Shown here: positions 54,666-62,575 of the stretch, in pieces
How the letters are laid out: the number at the start of each line of letters is the position of its first letter
Position numbering within the stretch: position 1 is the stretch's first letter
NCBI GenBank assembly: GCA_022824465.1
Contig: JAJDZV010000008.1
Coordinates: 248,001 to 312,000 of the forward strand
Length of the DNA: 64,000 bases
Source of the DNA: Anaerolineae bacterium
GTDB taxonomy: Bacteria; Chloroflexota; Anaerolineae; Aggregatilineales; Phototrophicaceae
Direction: 5' to 3'
Made by a program: the position numbers and the translations under genes
The notes under the pieces: model-generated
The model's database searches: none
Told to the model about the DNA's origin: nothing
What the model saw: the letters and a program-made list of their open reading frames with translations, nothing else

Positions 54666-56677
54666 CTTTGCTCCGCCATCTTTTGCGCCACTAGTCGCTT
54701 TACCTGCCAGATTGCGCGATGCGATGGCGCGATTGTCTCCGCGCGCAGGATATACTGGCGCGCGTCTTCTAGCTGACCGTTTTCAATCAAGAAGTGCGCC
54801 ATCTGCGCTAGCAAATTCACATCTCCCGGAAAGGCCGCAAGCCCACTGTTAAGCCTTTCGATTGCGTCGTGCCTTTCGTTTCGCGCCCACATCAATCGCG
54901 CGCGCGCCAGGTCGAGCTGAGGGTGATTCCCCGCGCGGCTCTCCGCCTCTCCCAGCACTTCAAGCGCGCTCTCGCCATCATTCCAGGCGCTGTAACAGCG
55001 CGCTAGAACGACGTAGAGATCGACCATTTGCGGGGCGATTCCTATTGCTTCTTCGAGTATCTCCACTTGGCTTTCCGACACTCGTCGATTGCCGGCCAAG
55101 CTAAGCTTGATTTCGGCAAACGTCTCTTCAAAATCAGGCGAACGCGCGCCGATATCCAACCGCTGCAACTCCATCTCAAGCTCATCATCGATCTCGGTGA
55201 ACCGTCGACGGCACGCAGCAATGGTGTCCAGCGCCAGTGTCGTGTCTTCATCGGCGATTGCCAGTTGAGCCAAGAAAACGTGAGCATACGCATTCGCGTC
55301 GGCGGCGCGCTCGAGGATGTCGTAAGCGCTGTCGCGGTCATCAAGATCAAGCAGCCGGTCAATTATCTCTCCCGTGAACTCCCCATCGATATCTTTGGCC
55401 GCCAACTGTTCAAAATAGGACCACAGTTCTTGATCATCTAGGTCTATCATTGTCGCAATTGCCAGCTGCAAGGCGTTTAGGTCGCTGGTCGCAGTCGCCA
55501 GATAGAGCTTAAGCGCGCTCGTGATTTCAGCCGTAATTTGCAGCTCCTCGCGGTAATCATCGGGATCGACCAGAAGGAGTTCCTCGACCGGACCATCGGC
55601 AGCCTCGGCGCTCATGAGCAATTGCGTGTATTCCCAAAATAGCGCGGGATGATCTAAGTCCGCCTCCAACGCCCGCTGGCAAGTGTCAATGGCTTCTGAC
55701 ATTTGCCCAGCCCTGCGATAGATGGCAACCAGAGTTAGCCAGACGCTCGCAGTCGCATCAGACTGGAGCACTGGATTCAACAACGCGACAGCGCGGTCGA
55801 CATATCCAAGTTGCGCAAAGCCTTGAGCGGCCGCCGATTTGCCGCCGCTGGACGCTGGACCTGTGGCAAAGGCTCCTCCTGCCTGCGTCACAACGGTGTC
55901 AGCAATTTGCTCCATACCCGCTTGCATCACATGCTTCGCGGCCATTCCCAGACACCAGGCGGCAAACTCATCATTAAGCTGACGCGCGCACTCGGCGATT
56001 TCCGCAAATTGCGTCGCAATATCGGCTTCAGACCACTCAGCGCCCCAGAGCTGAAGGTATATATCCAGGTTCCACTCAAAGACGCTGGTCAGCAATTCCT
56101 CCAGCGCCTTTGAATCGCCGGTCGATGTCCGGTACGCGATGATTGCCTGCGACGCGACAGTGACATCAAACTTGCTCATGGCGCGGGCAGCTACCTGCGG
56201 AAGAGCCAACACCAACTCCACAAGCGACGGAAAACCAAATGAAACCTCCTCAATCTCCATCCCCCCCTGCAGACTTGCGTCCAGGAATAGCGTCAATTGG
56301 TAGTCTCCATCGCCGTGTTCCAGCCGACCGAATACTTGAATGTTGTCCGCCAAGCCCTCCAGTTCCCAATCGTCGATCGTAAACTGATAGTCGGAAGCCA
56401 CGATGTCACCGCCGCCGTCGGCATCGCCAATTCGCGCGAAGCAGCGGTAGACGCGCGTGTCGCGGTACTGATCAAGCAGGTAGCACAAGCAAGACGCCAA
56501 TCCCATAGCGACTTCCGGCGCGGAGTTGCAGACTATCGGATAGAAGCCGATACGGTATTGCTCATCACTGTCGATAGACTGCGCCAGACTTGCTGCGCTC
56601 CCAAAGAGCGATGAAGGCGCGCCGCCGCTCGCAGGCTGCTTTCCCAGGGCTTTCATGCGTTCTGCCGCGCTGATCAT
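54662..56677 (-). CDS. Large TPR-repeat protein
   Basis: 671 residues from the ATG at 56677, with GGAG six bases upstream. Residues 30-190 have a compact alpha/beta region without recognised family (YRIGFYPIVCNSAPEVAMGLASCL). From about 270 the sequence is a series of TPR-like helices, for example FAQLGYVDRAVALLNPVL, AIYRRAGQMSEAIDTCQRALE, YDILERAADANAYA and MAHFLIENGQLEDARQYILRAE. No signal peptide or membrane helix, so it should be a cytosolic scaffold. Strongly acidic. Partner unknown. Confidence 0.78.
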   Translation of the reverse strand: MISAAERMKALGKQPASGGAPSSLFGSAASLAQSIDSDEQYRIGFYPIVCNSAPEVAMGLASCLCYLLDQYRDTRVYRCFARIGDADGGGDIVASDYQFTIDDWELEGLADNIQVFGRLEHGDGDYQLTLFLDASLQGGMEIEEVSFGFPSLVELVLALPQVAARAMSKFDVTVASQAIIAYRTSTGDSKALEELLTSVFEWNLDIYLQLWGAEWSEADIATQFAEIAECARQLNDEFAAWCLGMAAKHVMQAGMEQIADTVVTQAGGAFATGPASSGGKSAAAQGFAQLGYVDRAVALLNPVLQSDATASVWLTLVAIYRRAGQMSEAIDTCQRALEADLDHPALFWEYTQLLMSAEAADGPVEELLLVDPDDYREELQITAEITSALKLYLATATSDLNALQLAIATMIDLDDQELWSYFEQLAAKDIDGEFTGEIIDRLLDLDDRDSAYDILERAADANAYAHVFLAQLAIADEDTTLALDTIAACRRRFTEIDDELEMELQRLDIGARSPDFEETFAEIKLSLAGNRRVSESQVEILEEAIGIAPQMVDLYVVLARCYSAWNDGESALEVLGEAESRAGNHPQLDLARARLMWARNERHDAIERLNSGLAAFPGDVNLLAQMAHFLIENGQLEDARQYILRAETIAPSHRAIWQVKRLVAQKMAEQS

Positions 56678-56847
56678 CATTTGCTCCAATAGATACACCC
56701 TGCCGATTTAGACAGGGTGCATTGTAGCTGTGTTTCTCTTGCAATGCCTGACCCGGTCAAGCGCAGGCGCACTTCGCGCGTCTTCGCTGGCTCGACTTGG
56801 CAGGCCTAGCGGTCTTGATCCTCTGGTAGATCAATCAGACAGCTTGG

Positions 56848-57912
56848 CTAGCTTACGACTGGCACCTGACTGATTTCGCCACGGAATACCGCATAAGAAT
56901 TGCGCAGCCAGCCGGCGCCGAAGTCGCCCTCCACCAGGAACCACTTTCTGTCGGGGGATATGCCATTTACCGCCAAGGTCGTTCTCCACGGCACACTGGT
57001 GATGATGCTGTGGCCTATACCCGGTCCGGTGCGAATGTTCAGCCGCCCAGTGCCTATCACTACGCGCGGCACAGAACCTGTTAGCGGATCCACATGCCGC
57101 TTGACGTCCGTGAAGTCGCCGCGTCCAACGGTATACGTAGAATTGACCCAGCCAGGCCCGCTGACCGTGTTGACCTCATACCATTTACCATCCGGCGCGA
57201 TTGAAAGCGCTGGCAGTTCCGTGCCGCCTCGCACCGTCGTAATGATGCTGTGCCCAACGCCCGGACCCGACCGCACATTTAAGTAGGCAGTATTGACCAC
57301 CAGACGCGGTGTGACGCGCGGCGGAGAAGTCGGAGTGTCCGTACGCGGAATATTCGTGAAATCGCCGCGAATGACGATGTAGCTCGCAGACACCCAGCCT
57401 GTCCCAGCCGAAGTCTGCACTTGATACCACCGACCGTTTCTGTCAATTGCGGTTACGAGAAGAGCCGTTCCACCAGGCAAGACCGTGACGATGTTGTAAC
57501 CCGCGCCGGGGCCGCCTCTGACGTTCAGGTAACTCGTGTTGACAATCGCGTGAGGCGCGCCCGCCGGAATCGACGTCCCGCTTCCCAGGTTCTTCGGCCT
57601 GCCCGCCCACGGCACGCCAGACCAGTCGCCGCGGTCGATCGCGTAATTCCGATGCACCCAACCGACGCCTGCGCTGGATACGACCTCGTACCAGTCGCGA
57701 TCCACAGACAACATGGTAACCGGCAGCACCGTACCGCCCGGTACAGTGGTGATGATGTTATGTCCGGCGCCTGGTCCGCTTCTCACATTGAGTCTGTAAG
57801 CGTTAACTACAACGTGGGCAGAACCCGCTTGTGCAAGAGCAACTGGTTGAAGCGCCATGAGCGCCGCAACAAGAGCTACCATTAACATTATCTTTTTGTT
57901 AGCCATCCTCAT
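56848..57912 (-). CDS. Exported protein with four SH3b repeats
   Basis: 354 residues from the ATG at 57912, which places the signal peptide KKIMLMVALVAALMALQPVALA at the start. Four SH3b units follow, each opening with a clear motif: RLNVRSGPGAGHNII, YLNVRGGPGAGYNIV, YLNVRSGPGVGHSII and RLNIRTGPGIGHSII, each followed by GWV or GWL and a short RGD-type linker. SH3b domains bind peptidoglycan, so it likely decorates the wall. No enzyme domain is attached. The repeats have kept high similarity, pointing to recent duplication. Confidence 0.88.
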   Translation of the reverse strand: MRMANKKIMLMVALVAALMALQPVALAQAGSAHVVVNAYRLNVRSGPGAGHNIITTVPGGTVLPVTMLSVDRDWYEVVSSAGVGWVHRNYAIDRGDWSGVPWAGRPKNLGSGTSIPAGAPHAIVNTSYLNVRGGPGAGYNIVTVLPGGTALLVTAIDRNGRWYQVQTSAGTGWVSASYIVIRGDFTNIPRTDTPTSPPRVTPRLVVNTAYLNVRSGPGVGHSIITTVRGGTELPALSIAPDGKWYEVNTVSGPGWVNSTYTVGRGDFTDVKRHVDPLTGSVPRVVIGTGRLNIRTGPGIGHSIITSVPWRTTLAVNGISPDRKWFLVEGDFGAGWLRNSYAVFRGEISQVPVVS

Positions 57913-58199
57913 AATCCACACCCCCGCCAGGCCTTGATTGCGCCATTGCGCTTCGAGCATTCGCAGTCAGTATAGTAGTCTAGCGAATAGCGGGCAAACG
58001 CTATCACGGGCAAAATGAAACTTTCCTCGCGCAGGATTCGCTGTAATATGCTCGCGGGTTCGCAATCCGCGCTTCATGCCAGCCAATCAACAGCGATTGC
58101 CCACGCGCGCGGCCGCCAACACTGCCGATTTGTTTGACACCTGCCTTTGCTTGTGCTAGTATTCGTCGTGAACTATCCTAGGATATGCGAGGTATGCTC

Positions 58200-58625
58200 A
58201 TGGTCTTGACCGAACAGCCGATTGCTGAGGCAGTTGCCGACAACACAATTCTCAATGTGACGCCCTCGGCGGTTTCCATCATTAAAGGCTTGCTGGAACA
58301 GCGCGAAATTCCCTATCATGCCTTGCGCGTTTTTGTGACGGGCGGCGGCTGCTCTGGCATGCAATACGGCATGGCTTTCCAGGAAGCGCCGGAAGCCGGT
58401 GACACGGTTGTCACCTGCGACGGGGTCCGCTTGCTTGTTGATCCAGCTAGCTTGATGTACCTCCGCGGCGCTAACATTGATTACGTGGACAGCCTCATCG
58501 GCGGCGGATTTCAGATCGACAACCCCAATGCCGTCTCCAGTTGCGGTTGCGGACACTCGTTCAAGTCTGATGAGCAAGCGTCCGGCCAGACCGATGACGC
58601 TTGCGGTACCTGCTGCAGCTACTAA
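58200..58625 (+). CDS. Iron-sulfur cluster carrier of the ErpA/IscA family with Cys-rich tail
   Basis: 141 residues from the ATG at 58200, with GAGG eight bases upstream; ATGs at 58185 and 58194 are alternatives. The HesB fold has the cluster cysteines C51 in TGGGCSGMQYGMAF, and C115 and C117 in SSCGCGHSF. After the normal end a tail of about 18 residues adds C135, C138 and C139 (DACGTCCSY). A-type carriers hand Fe-S clusters to target proteins. The extra cysteines are not usual and may bind a second metal. Confidence 0.92.
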   Translation: MVLTEQPIAEAVADNTILNVTPSAVSIIKGLLEQREIPYHALRVFVTGGGCSGMQYGMAFQEAPEAGDTVVTCDGVRLLVDPASLMYLRGANIDYVDSLIGGGFQIDNPNAVSSCGCGHSFKSDEQASGQTDDACGTCCSY

Positions 58626-58680
58626 TTCGCTAACGCTAGCCGTTCGCGCTGTGCCTGGCCGCTCGGCGCGAATGGTCCCT

Positions 58681-59448
58681 TCATCGGCGCAAGACGTTTA
58701 GCAATATTCCGAGGACACCCAGACCAGCAAGCGCCGCCACCGGCACAATCGGCGGCAGGTTGGTCCACGGGAATCGCTCCCGCGTCTCCCGCTGCATCTG
58801 CTCAGCAAATGACGCTGGCGTCGCCGCTGGTGGCGTAAATGTTGGCAACGATGTAACTTCCGCCAACTCTACCGATAACTCTGAGCCGGCTTGAATCGTC
58901 GAGATGGCAATGGCTCGTTCCGCCTCGTCCTCGCCCGCGTCGGGCACAGCGCCATCCAAATCCACGGTCACAGCAATATCCGCCGGATTGTCAACCACCA
59001 CAATCTTGGATCGGTCGCCGACGATTTCTACCAGGTCGCCGTAAACCCAGCCCCGGCCGGTCGGCGATAAGTCGTACCTGAATTCATACCACCGGTAATA
59101 GTTTCTTAGCGCCTGATATTCTATGCCGGCGGTGATCGTTCCCAGGATTTCACCGTCGAGGCTCGGCAGCGCGCGAATGTTGACGTTTCCTGCGGTGTCA
59201 ATCACTCTTAAGCGCACGGCGGGCAAAGGCGTCGGGCTCAAGGTGGGCGTAAATGTAGGCGTCGCCGATACTACCCTTTCCGGTGTTGGCGTATGCAATA
59301 CCGCCGGTACTGGCGTAGCCGTGTCTCGCTCCTGCGCGGCATAGCGATGCGCCTGCAAAAGCACAATTAGTATGGACAAGGCTAATCCCAAAGCAGCGCG
59401 GGAAAAACTGACGCCTCCAGGGAAGAACCGCTGCGCTGCCGTCACCAT
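58681..59448 (-). CDS. SH3-domain membrane-anchored protein
   Basis: 255 residues from the ATG at 59448, overlapping the stop of the upstream LysM-M23 gene by seven bases (ATGGTGA). An N-terminal helix (ALGLALSILIVLLQA) anchors it; a Thr/Pro-rich linker (TPTPERVVSATPTFTPTLSP) leads to an SH3b domain with VNIRALPSLDGEILGTI and GRGWVYGDLVEIV (about 80-140). A C-terminal transmembrane helix (VPVAALAGLGVLGILLNVL) ends the protein. It should sit on the outer face of the membrane, near the wall. Coupling to the LysM-M23 gene suggests joint function. Confidence 0.78.
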   Translation of the reverse strand: MVTAAQRFFPGGVSFSRAALGLALSILIVLLQAHRYAAQERDTATPVPAVLHTPTPERVVSATPTFTPTLSPTPLPAVRLRVIDTAGNVNIRALPSLDGEILGTITAGIEYQALRNYYRWYEFRYDLSPTGRGWVYGDLVEIVGDRSKIVVVDNPADIAVTVDLDGAVPDAGEDEAERAIAISTIQAGSELSVELAEVTSLPTFTPPAATPASFAEQMQRETRERFPWTNLPPIVPVAALAGLGVLGILLNVLRR

Positions 59449-61142
59449 GTTATTTCGTTGATGCTCGTGTATCTGCCTTGCTCGGCTACTGCGCTGCGAT
59501 TGTCCAACTGGTTGACCATAAAACCTTGATAAAGTTGACTCTCTAAGCCCACGACCCGCCAGTTGCTCATGACGAATGGCGGCGAGGCGACGCCTGACGG
59601 GCACCGATTGCAGTCCGCCGGAATCCACTCGCCGTTAAACCGACGAGCAATGTGAAGATGCGTCGCTGTTGTAAACCCGCCCAAACATGATGGATAGCCG
59701 ATAATGTTGCCCGCTTCCACAATCTGTCCCACCGCCAAGCTATCATGGTAATCCACGTGTAGATACAGGATCGTCCAGCCAGTTTCCTCCACCGAATCTA
59801 GGTCCAAATCCAGAATGACAAGGCCTTCATCAAGCCGGGCGATAGCGCCCCGCGCAACCGCCGTCGCCGGAAACGACGAGGTAGCGCAGTGACCGATGGG
59901 CTGCGCCTCTGGCGGCGGTGAGAAGTCGATGGCGGCCCAAGCGCTGCCATTGCCCCACCCGCCGTGAAATCCACCCGTGAATCGCCAAGTCTCCCCGCGC
60001 GGGAAGGGCAGCGTCAATTTCGGCTGCTGCAAGCTCCTCGGCACAGTCTCGTAAGACCCGGCAAAGGGATCTCCGAATAGCTCGATGTACGTGCGCAGCA
60101 AGCCCGCTTTGTCGCTCTCAGCCTTCCAGTCGTCCGCCGTAGGCATTTGCGCCAAAGCGTATTGCACCGCGATTGTGCCGGCATTCAATTCGGGCGCATA
60201 AAGCAAGCGGCTGCCATCCACCAATTCCAGGGTTGTCACGCCGCGGTATTTCCAACTGTAGTAGCCCTGGTTCAGCCTGTCCGCCAACCAGCTTAGTTGG
60301 GCATAAAGGCCCGTTCGATCGACAAGACTCGTCTCATTCGGCGGCAGCAAGGGGTACAAAGTAGTTTCGACGTCAACTGACGCCTGCGAAACCAACCCGG
60401 CAAAGCGCTCAAGGAACGCGATCAAGATACGCGCATCCACGCTGTACTCGAGCGATACGCGCTTGATCACTTCGCTTGCGGGAAAGCTGTCGCTGCCTAT
60501 GGAGCCGTTCGGATTGCGCCGCGTCACAACAGCTGTCAAACGACTGAGCGCGCCGCCGCGCGACGCGAGGAACCGGTCGATATCAAATTCAGCCGCGCGC
60601 ACAGAGCGCACGAGACGAGAATCAGGCAGAATCAGGCTCGAAGGTGTGTAATCCACCGGCGGAACAGGCAGGGTGATGATCTGACCCACTTCCAGGAAAT
60701 CTGGATTGGCCAACTCATTGGCTTGCTGCAGCGACGCCACCGAAACGCCATACTTCTGAGCAATTCGCGTTAATGTATCGCCTGCCACGACGCGATGCGT
60801 TGCTACCAAGCCTTCTGATTGCCCTGAGGTAACAACAGCGTCGGTGGCGCTTCCGGTCTGGCCTGCGCCGGGCGCGCTTGTATCCCTTGTCGGCGTTTCC
60901 AATGCGTTTTGGGCTTGCGCGCTGTCATGAGCGTCGCCCCCCGCCGCAGCAGCGTCAACACCGGCGCCCGCTTCAAGACCCGCGACGGACGGAGCGGGGG
61001 AAGCGATACGAATGTTAGCCGTCCCCGTGGGCGACCCCACGTTGCAGCCGGCAACTGATAGCGCTAACAAGACGGTTGCCAATATACCGGCAGCAAAACA
61101 CCAAATTGTCTCGCGCGCATTCACTTGACCGGCAATCTTCAC
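59442..61142 (-). CDS. LysM-M23 peptidase lipoprotein (LasA-like)
   Basis: 566 residues if started at the GTG at 61142, which has AGGAAG six bases upstream and leaves room for a promoter; an ATG at 61202 is the alternative. Signal peptide to the lipobox LSVAGC. A LysM domain (THRVVAGDTLTRIAQKYGVS to LEVGQIITLPVP) follows an Ala/Gly-rich linker. The C-terminal M23 domain has FHGGWGNGSAWAAID, with His and Asp 13 apart as in LasA, and HLHIARRF for the second His pair. It should cut or reshape peptidoglycan at the membrane. Confidence 0.85.
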   Translation of the reverse strand: MKIAGQVNARETIWCFAAGILATVLLALSVAGCNVGSPTGTANIRIASPAPSVAGLEAGAGVDAAAAGGDAHDSAQAQNALETPTRDTSAPGAGQTGSATDAVVTSGQSEGLVATHRVVAGDTLTRIAQKYGVSVASLQQANELANPDFLEVGQIITLPVPPVDYTPSSLILPDSRLVRSVRAAEFDIDRFLASRGGALSRLTAVVTRRNPNGSIGSDSFPASEVIKRVSLEYSVDARILIAFLERFAGLVSQASVDVETTLYPLLPPNETSLVDRTGLYAQLSWLADRLNQGYYSWKYRGVTTLELVDGSRLLYAPELNAGTIAVQYALAQMPTADDWKAESDKAGLLRTYIELFGDPFAGSYETVPRSLQQPKLTLPFPRGETWRFTGGFHGGWGNGSAWAAIDFSPPPEAQPIGHCATSSFPATAVARGAIARLDEGLVILDLDLDSVEETGWTILYLHVDYHDSLAVGQIVEAGNIIGYPSCLGGFTTATHLHIARRFNGEWIPADCNRCPSGVASPPFVMSNWRVVGLESQLYQGFMVNQLDNRSAVAEQGRYTSINEITW

Positions 61143-61214
61143 TTGGGGCTTCCTGCGAACACCTGTATACTTGAGTTGGATTGAATAACGCGTCATCATC
61201 ATGAGGAGTGAATT

Positions 61215-61544
61215 ATGGCGACGGCGGAAGAAGTCAAAGGCATATTTCCGGCAATGGTCGAGCGCTTTCTTCCAGAGAAAGCTAACGGCGTAAACGCAAT
61301 CATTCTATTCGACCTTAGCGGCGACAATGGCGGACAGTTCTGGATCAAAGTTGCAAACGACAGCGCCGAGACCGGCGAAGGCGAAGTCAGCGATCCGGCG
61401 ATGACATTGAAAGCAAGCGCCGACGATTGGCACGCGGTGACGACTGGAGAAATGAACGCCATGCAAGCCTTCATGACCGGAAAGATAAAGATCCTCGGTG
61501 ATATGGGCTTGGCGATGAAGATGCAGACGATGTTTGCGCAATAG
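61215..61544 (+). CDS. SCP2 sterol-binding domain protein
   Basis: 109 residues; GAGGAG precedes the ATG. VNAIILFDLSGDNGGQFWIKV, then DPAMTLKASADDWHAV and MQAFMTGKIKILGDMGLAMKMQTMF match the SCP2 lipid-binding fold. Stand-alone SCP2 proteins are thought to bind lipids or acyl-CoA; the role in bacteria is unknown. It is divergent from the LysM-M23 gene. Confidence 0.9.
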   Translation: MATAEEVKGIFPAMVERFLPEKANGVNAIILFDLSGDNGGQFWIKVANDSAETGEGEVSDPAMTLKASADDWHAVTTGEMNAMQAFMTGKIKILGDMGLAMKMQTMFAQ

Positions 61545-61561
61545 AGCGGCTTCCCAGTCGA

Positions 61562-62575
61562 TTAGTCATCTTCAAGCTCTAAGTCCAGTGTGGCAACGCT
61601 ACGGCGAAAGCCGGCCGCATCCAAGGCTTCTTCAAGCACGGCGACCGTCTCCTCGCCGTCAACTGTCTCGTTCAGGCGCTCCAGAATCTCGAAAGCGCGC
61701 CTTCCGCCGATTTCGCCCAGCGCCCAGATCGCAGCGTGTTGAATCTCCCGATCTTCGCTGACCGCCAATTCGCCGATGCGCGGTACGCTATCTTCTAGCT
61801 GAATCTGCCCGCAGGCGGTCGCCGCTTCATATACGACCTCGTTGTCGTGGCTGCCTAATTCATCCAGCAGAATCTCGCGCCAGGCCGGGCTGCATGTGCG
61901 TCCCATGGCGAAAATTGCGCTGATCTTCAAGTCGTGATTTCCATTTTCATAGGCATCGCTGACAAGACCAGGAATTAGCGGATGACTGGCGTTGGCCAGC
62001 GACTCCAATGCCCGGCGCCGTATCTCCAACGATTCCGATTTGTCCGTGTACAGCCGCAGCAACAATCCCTGCGCCTCCTGAGCCAACAATTCCGAGATAT
62101 CCCCGTATTCGCCAAGCAGTATGAAGCGTCCAAGAGCTTTCAGCGCGCCAGCGCGGACGCTTGGATCGCGGTCCCTGTCGGCAAGCCGCATGAGCTCTCT
62201 CATTACTCTTTCGCTCTCATCCGTCCAAAGCAACTCTATCGCGGCCGCGCGCACGGCGCCGCTTTTAGCCTCCAGGTTTTGCAGCCCCAACTCACGATAG
62301 CTAAGCTCAAACAGCGCCTCGCTCGAATCGACCAGCGACCGCAATACTCGCTCTTTGGTCGGCGCCGGCAATGCATCCCATGCACATGAGACACGCTGCC
62401 ATTCTGCCGCAGTCAAATCGCTCAGGCCATAGGTCAGCGTTGCGGATACCGACTGCTTCTGTTCATGCCGCGCTTCAGCGAGCGCTGCCAACACCGCGTC
62501 GGCATTCGGTCTGTCGATAACCGGGGGATAGTTCGACCCGGATGAGTCTGGCTTGTCCGACATGCAGTCTGTCAT
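61562..62575 (-). CDS. HEAT-repeat protein
   Basis: 337 residues, its ATG overlapping the rseP-like stop (ATGA). After a disordered Ser/Pro-rich start there are about seven helical HEAT repeats: RAAAIELLWTDESERVMRELM, VRAGALKALGRFILLGEYG, IRRRALESLANASHP, ISAIFAMGRTCSPAW, VYEAATACGQIQLE and IQHAAIWALGEIGGR. It has no catalytic motif and is probably a cytosolic scaffold for protein-protein contact. Coupling to the protease gene suggests a link to that process. Confidence 0.85.
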   Translation of the reverse strand: MTDCMSDKPDSSGSNYPPVIDRPNADAVLAALAEARHEQKQSVSATLTYGLSDLTAAEWQRVSCAWDALPAPTKERVLRSLVDSSEALFELSYRELGLQNLEAKSGAVRAAAIELLWTDESERVMRELMRLADRDRDPSVRAGALKALGRFILLGEYGDISELLAQEAQGLLLRLYTDKSESLEIRRRALESLANASHPLIPGLVSDAYENGNHDLKISAIFAMGRTCSPAWREILLDELGSHDNEVVYEAATACGQIQLEDSVPRIGELAVSEDREIQHAAIWALGEIGGRRAFEILERLNETVDGEETVAVLEEALDAAGFRRSVATLDLELEDD

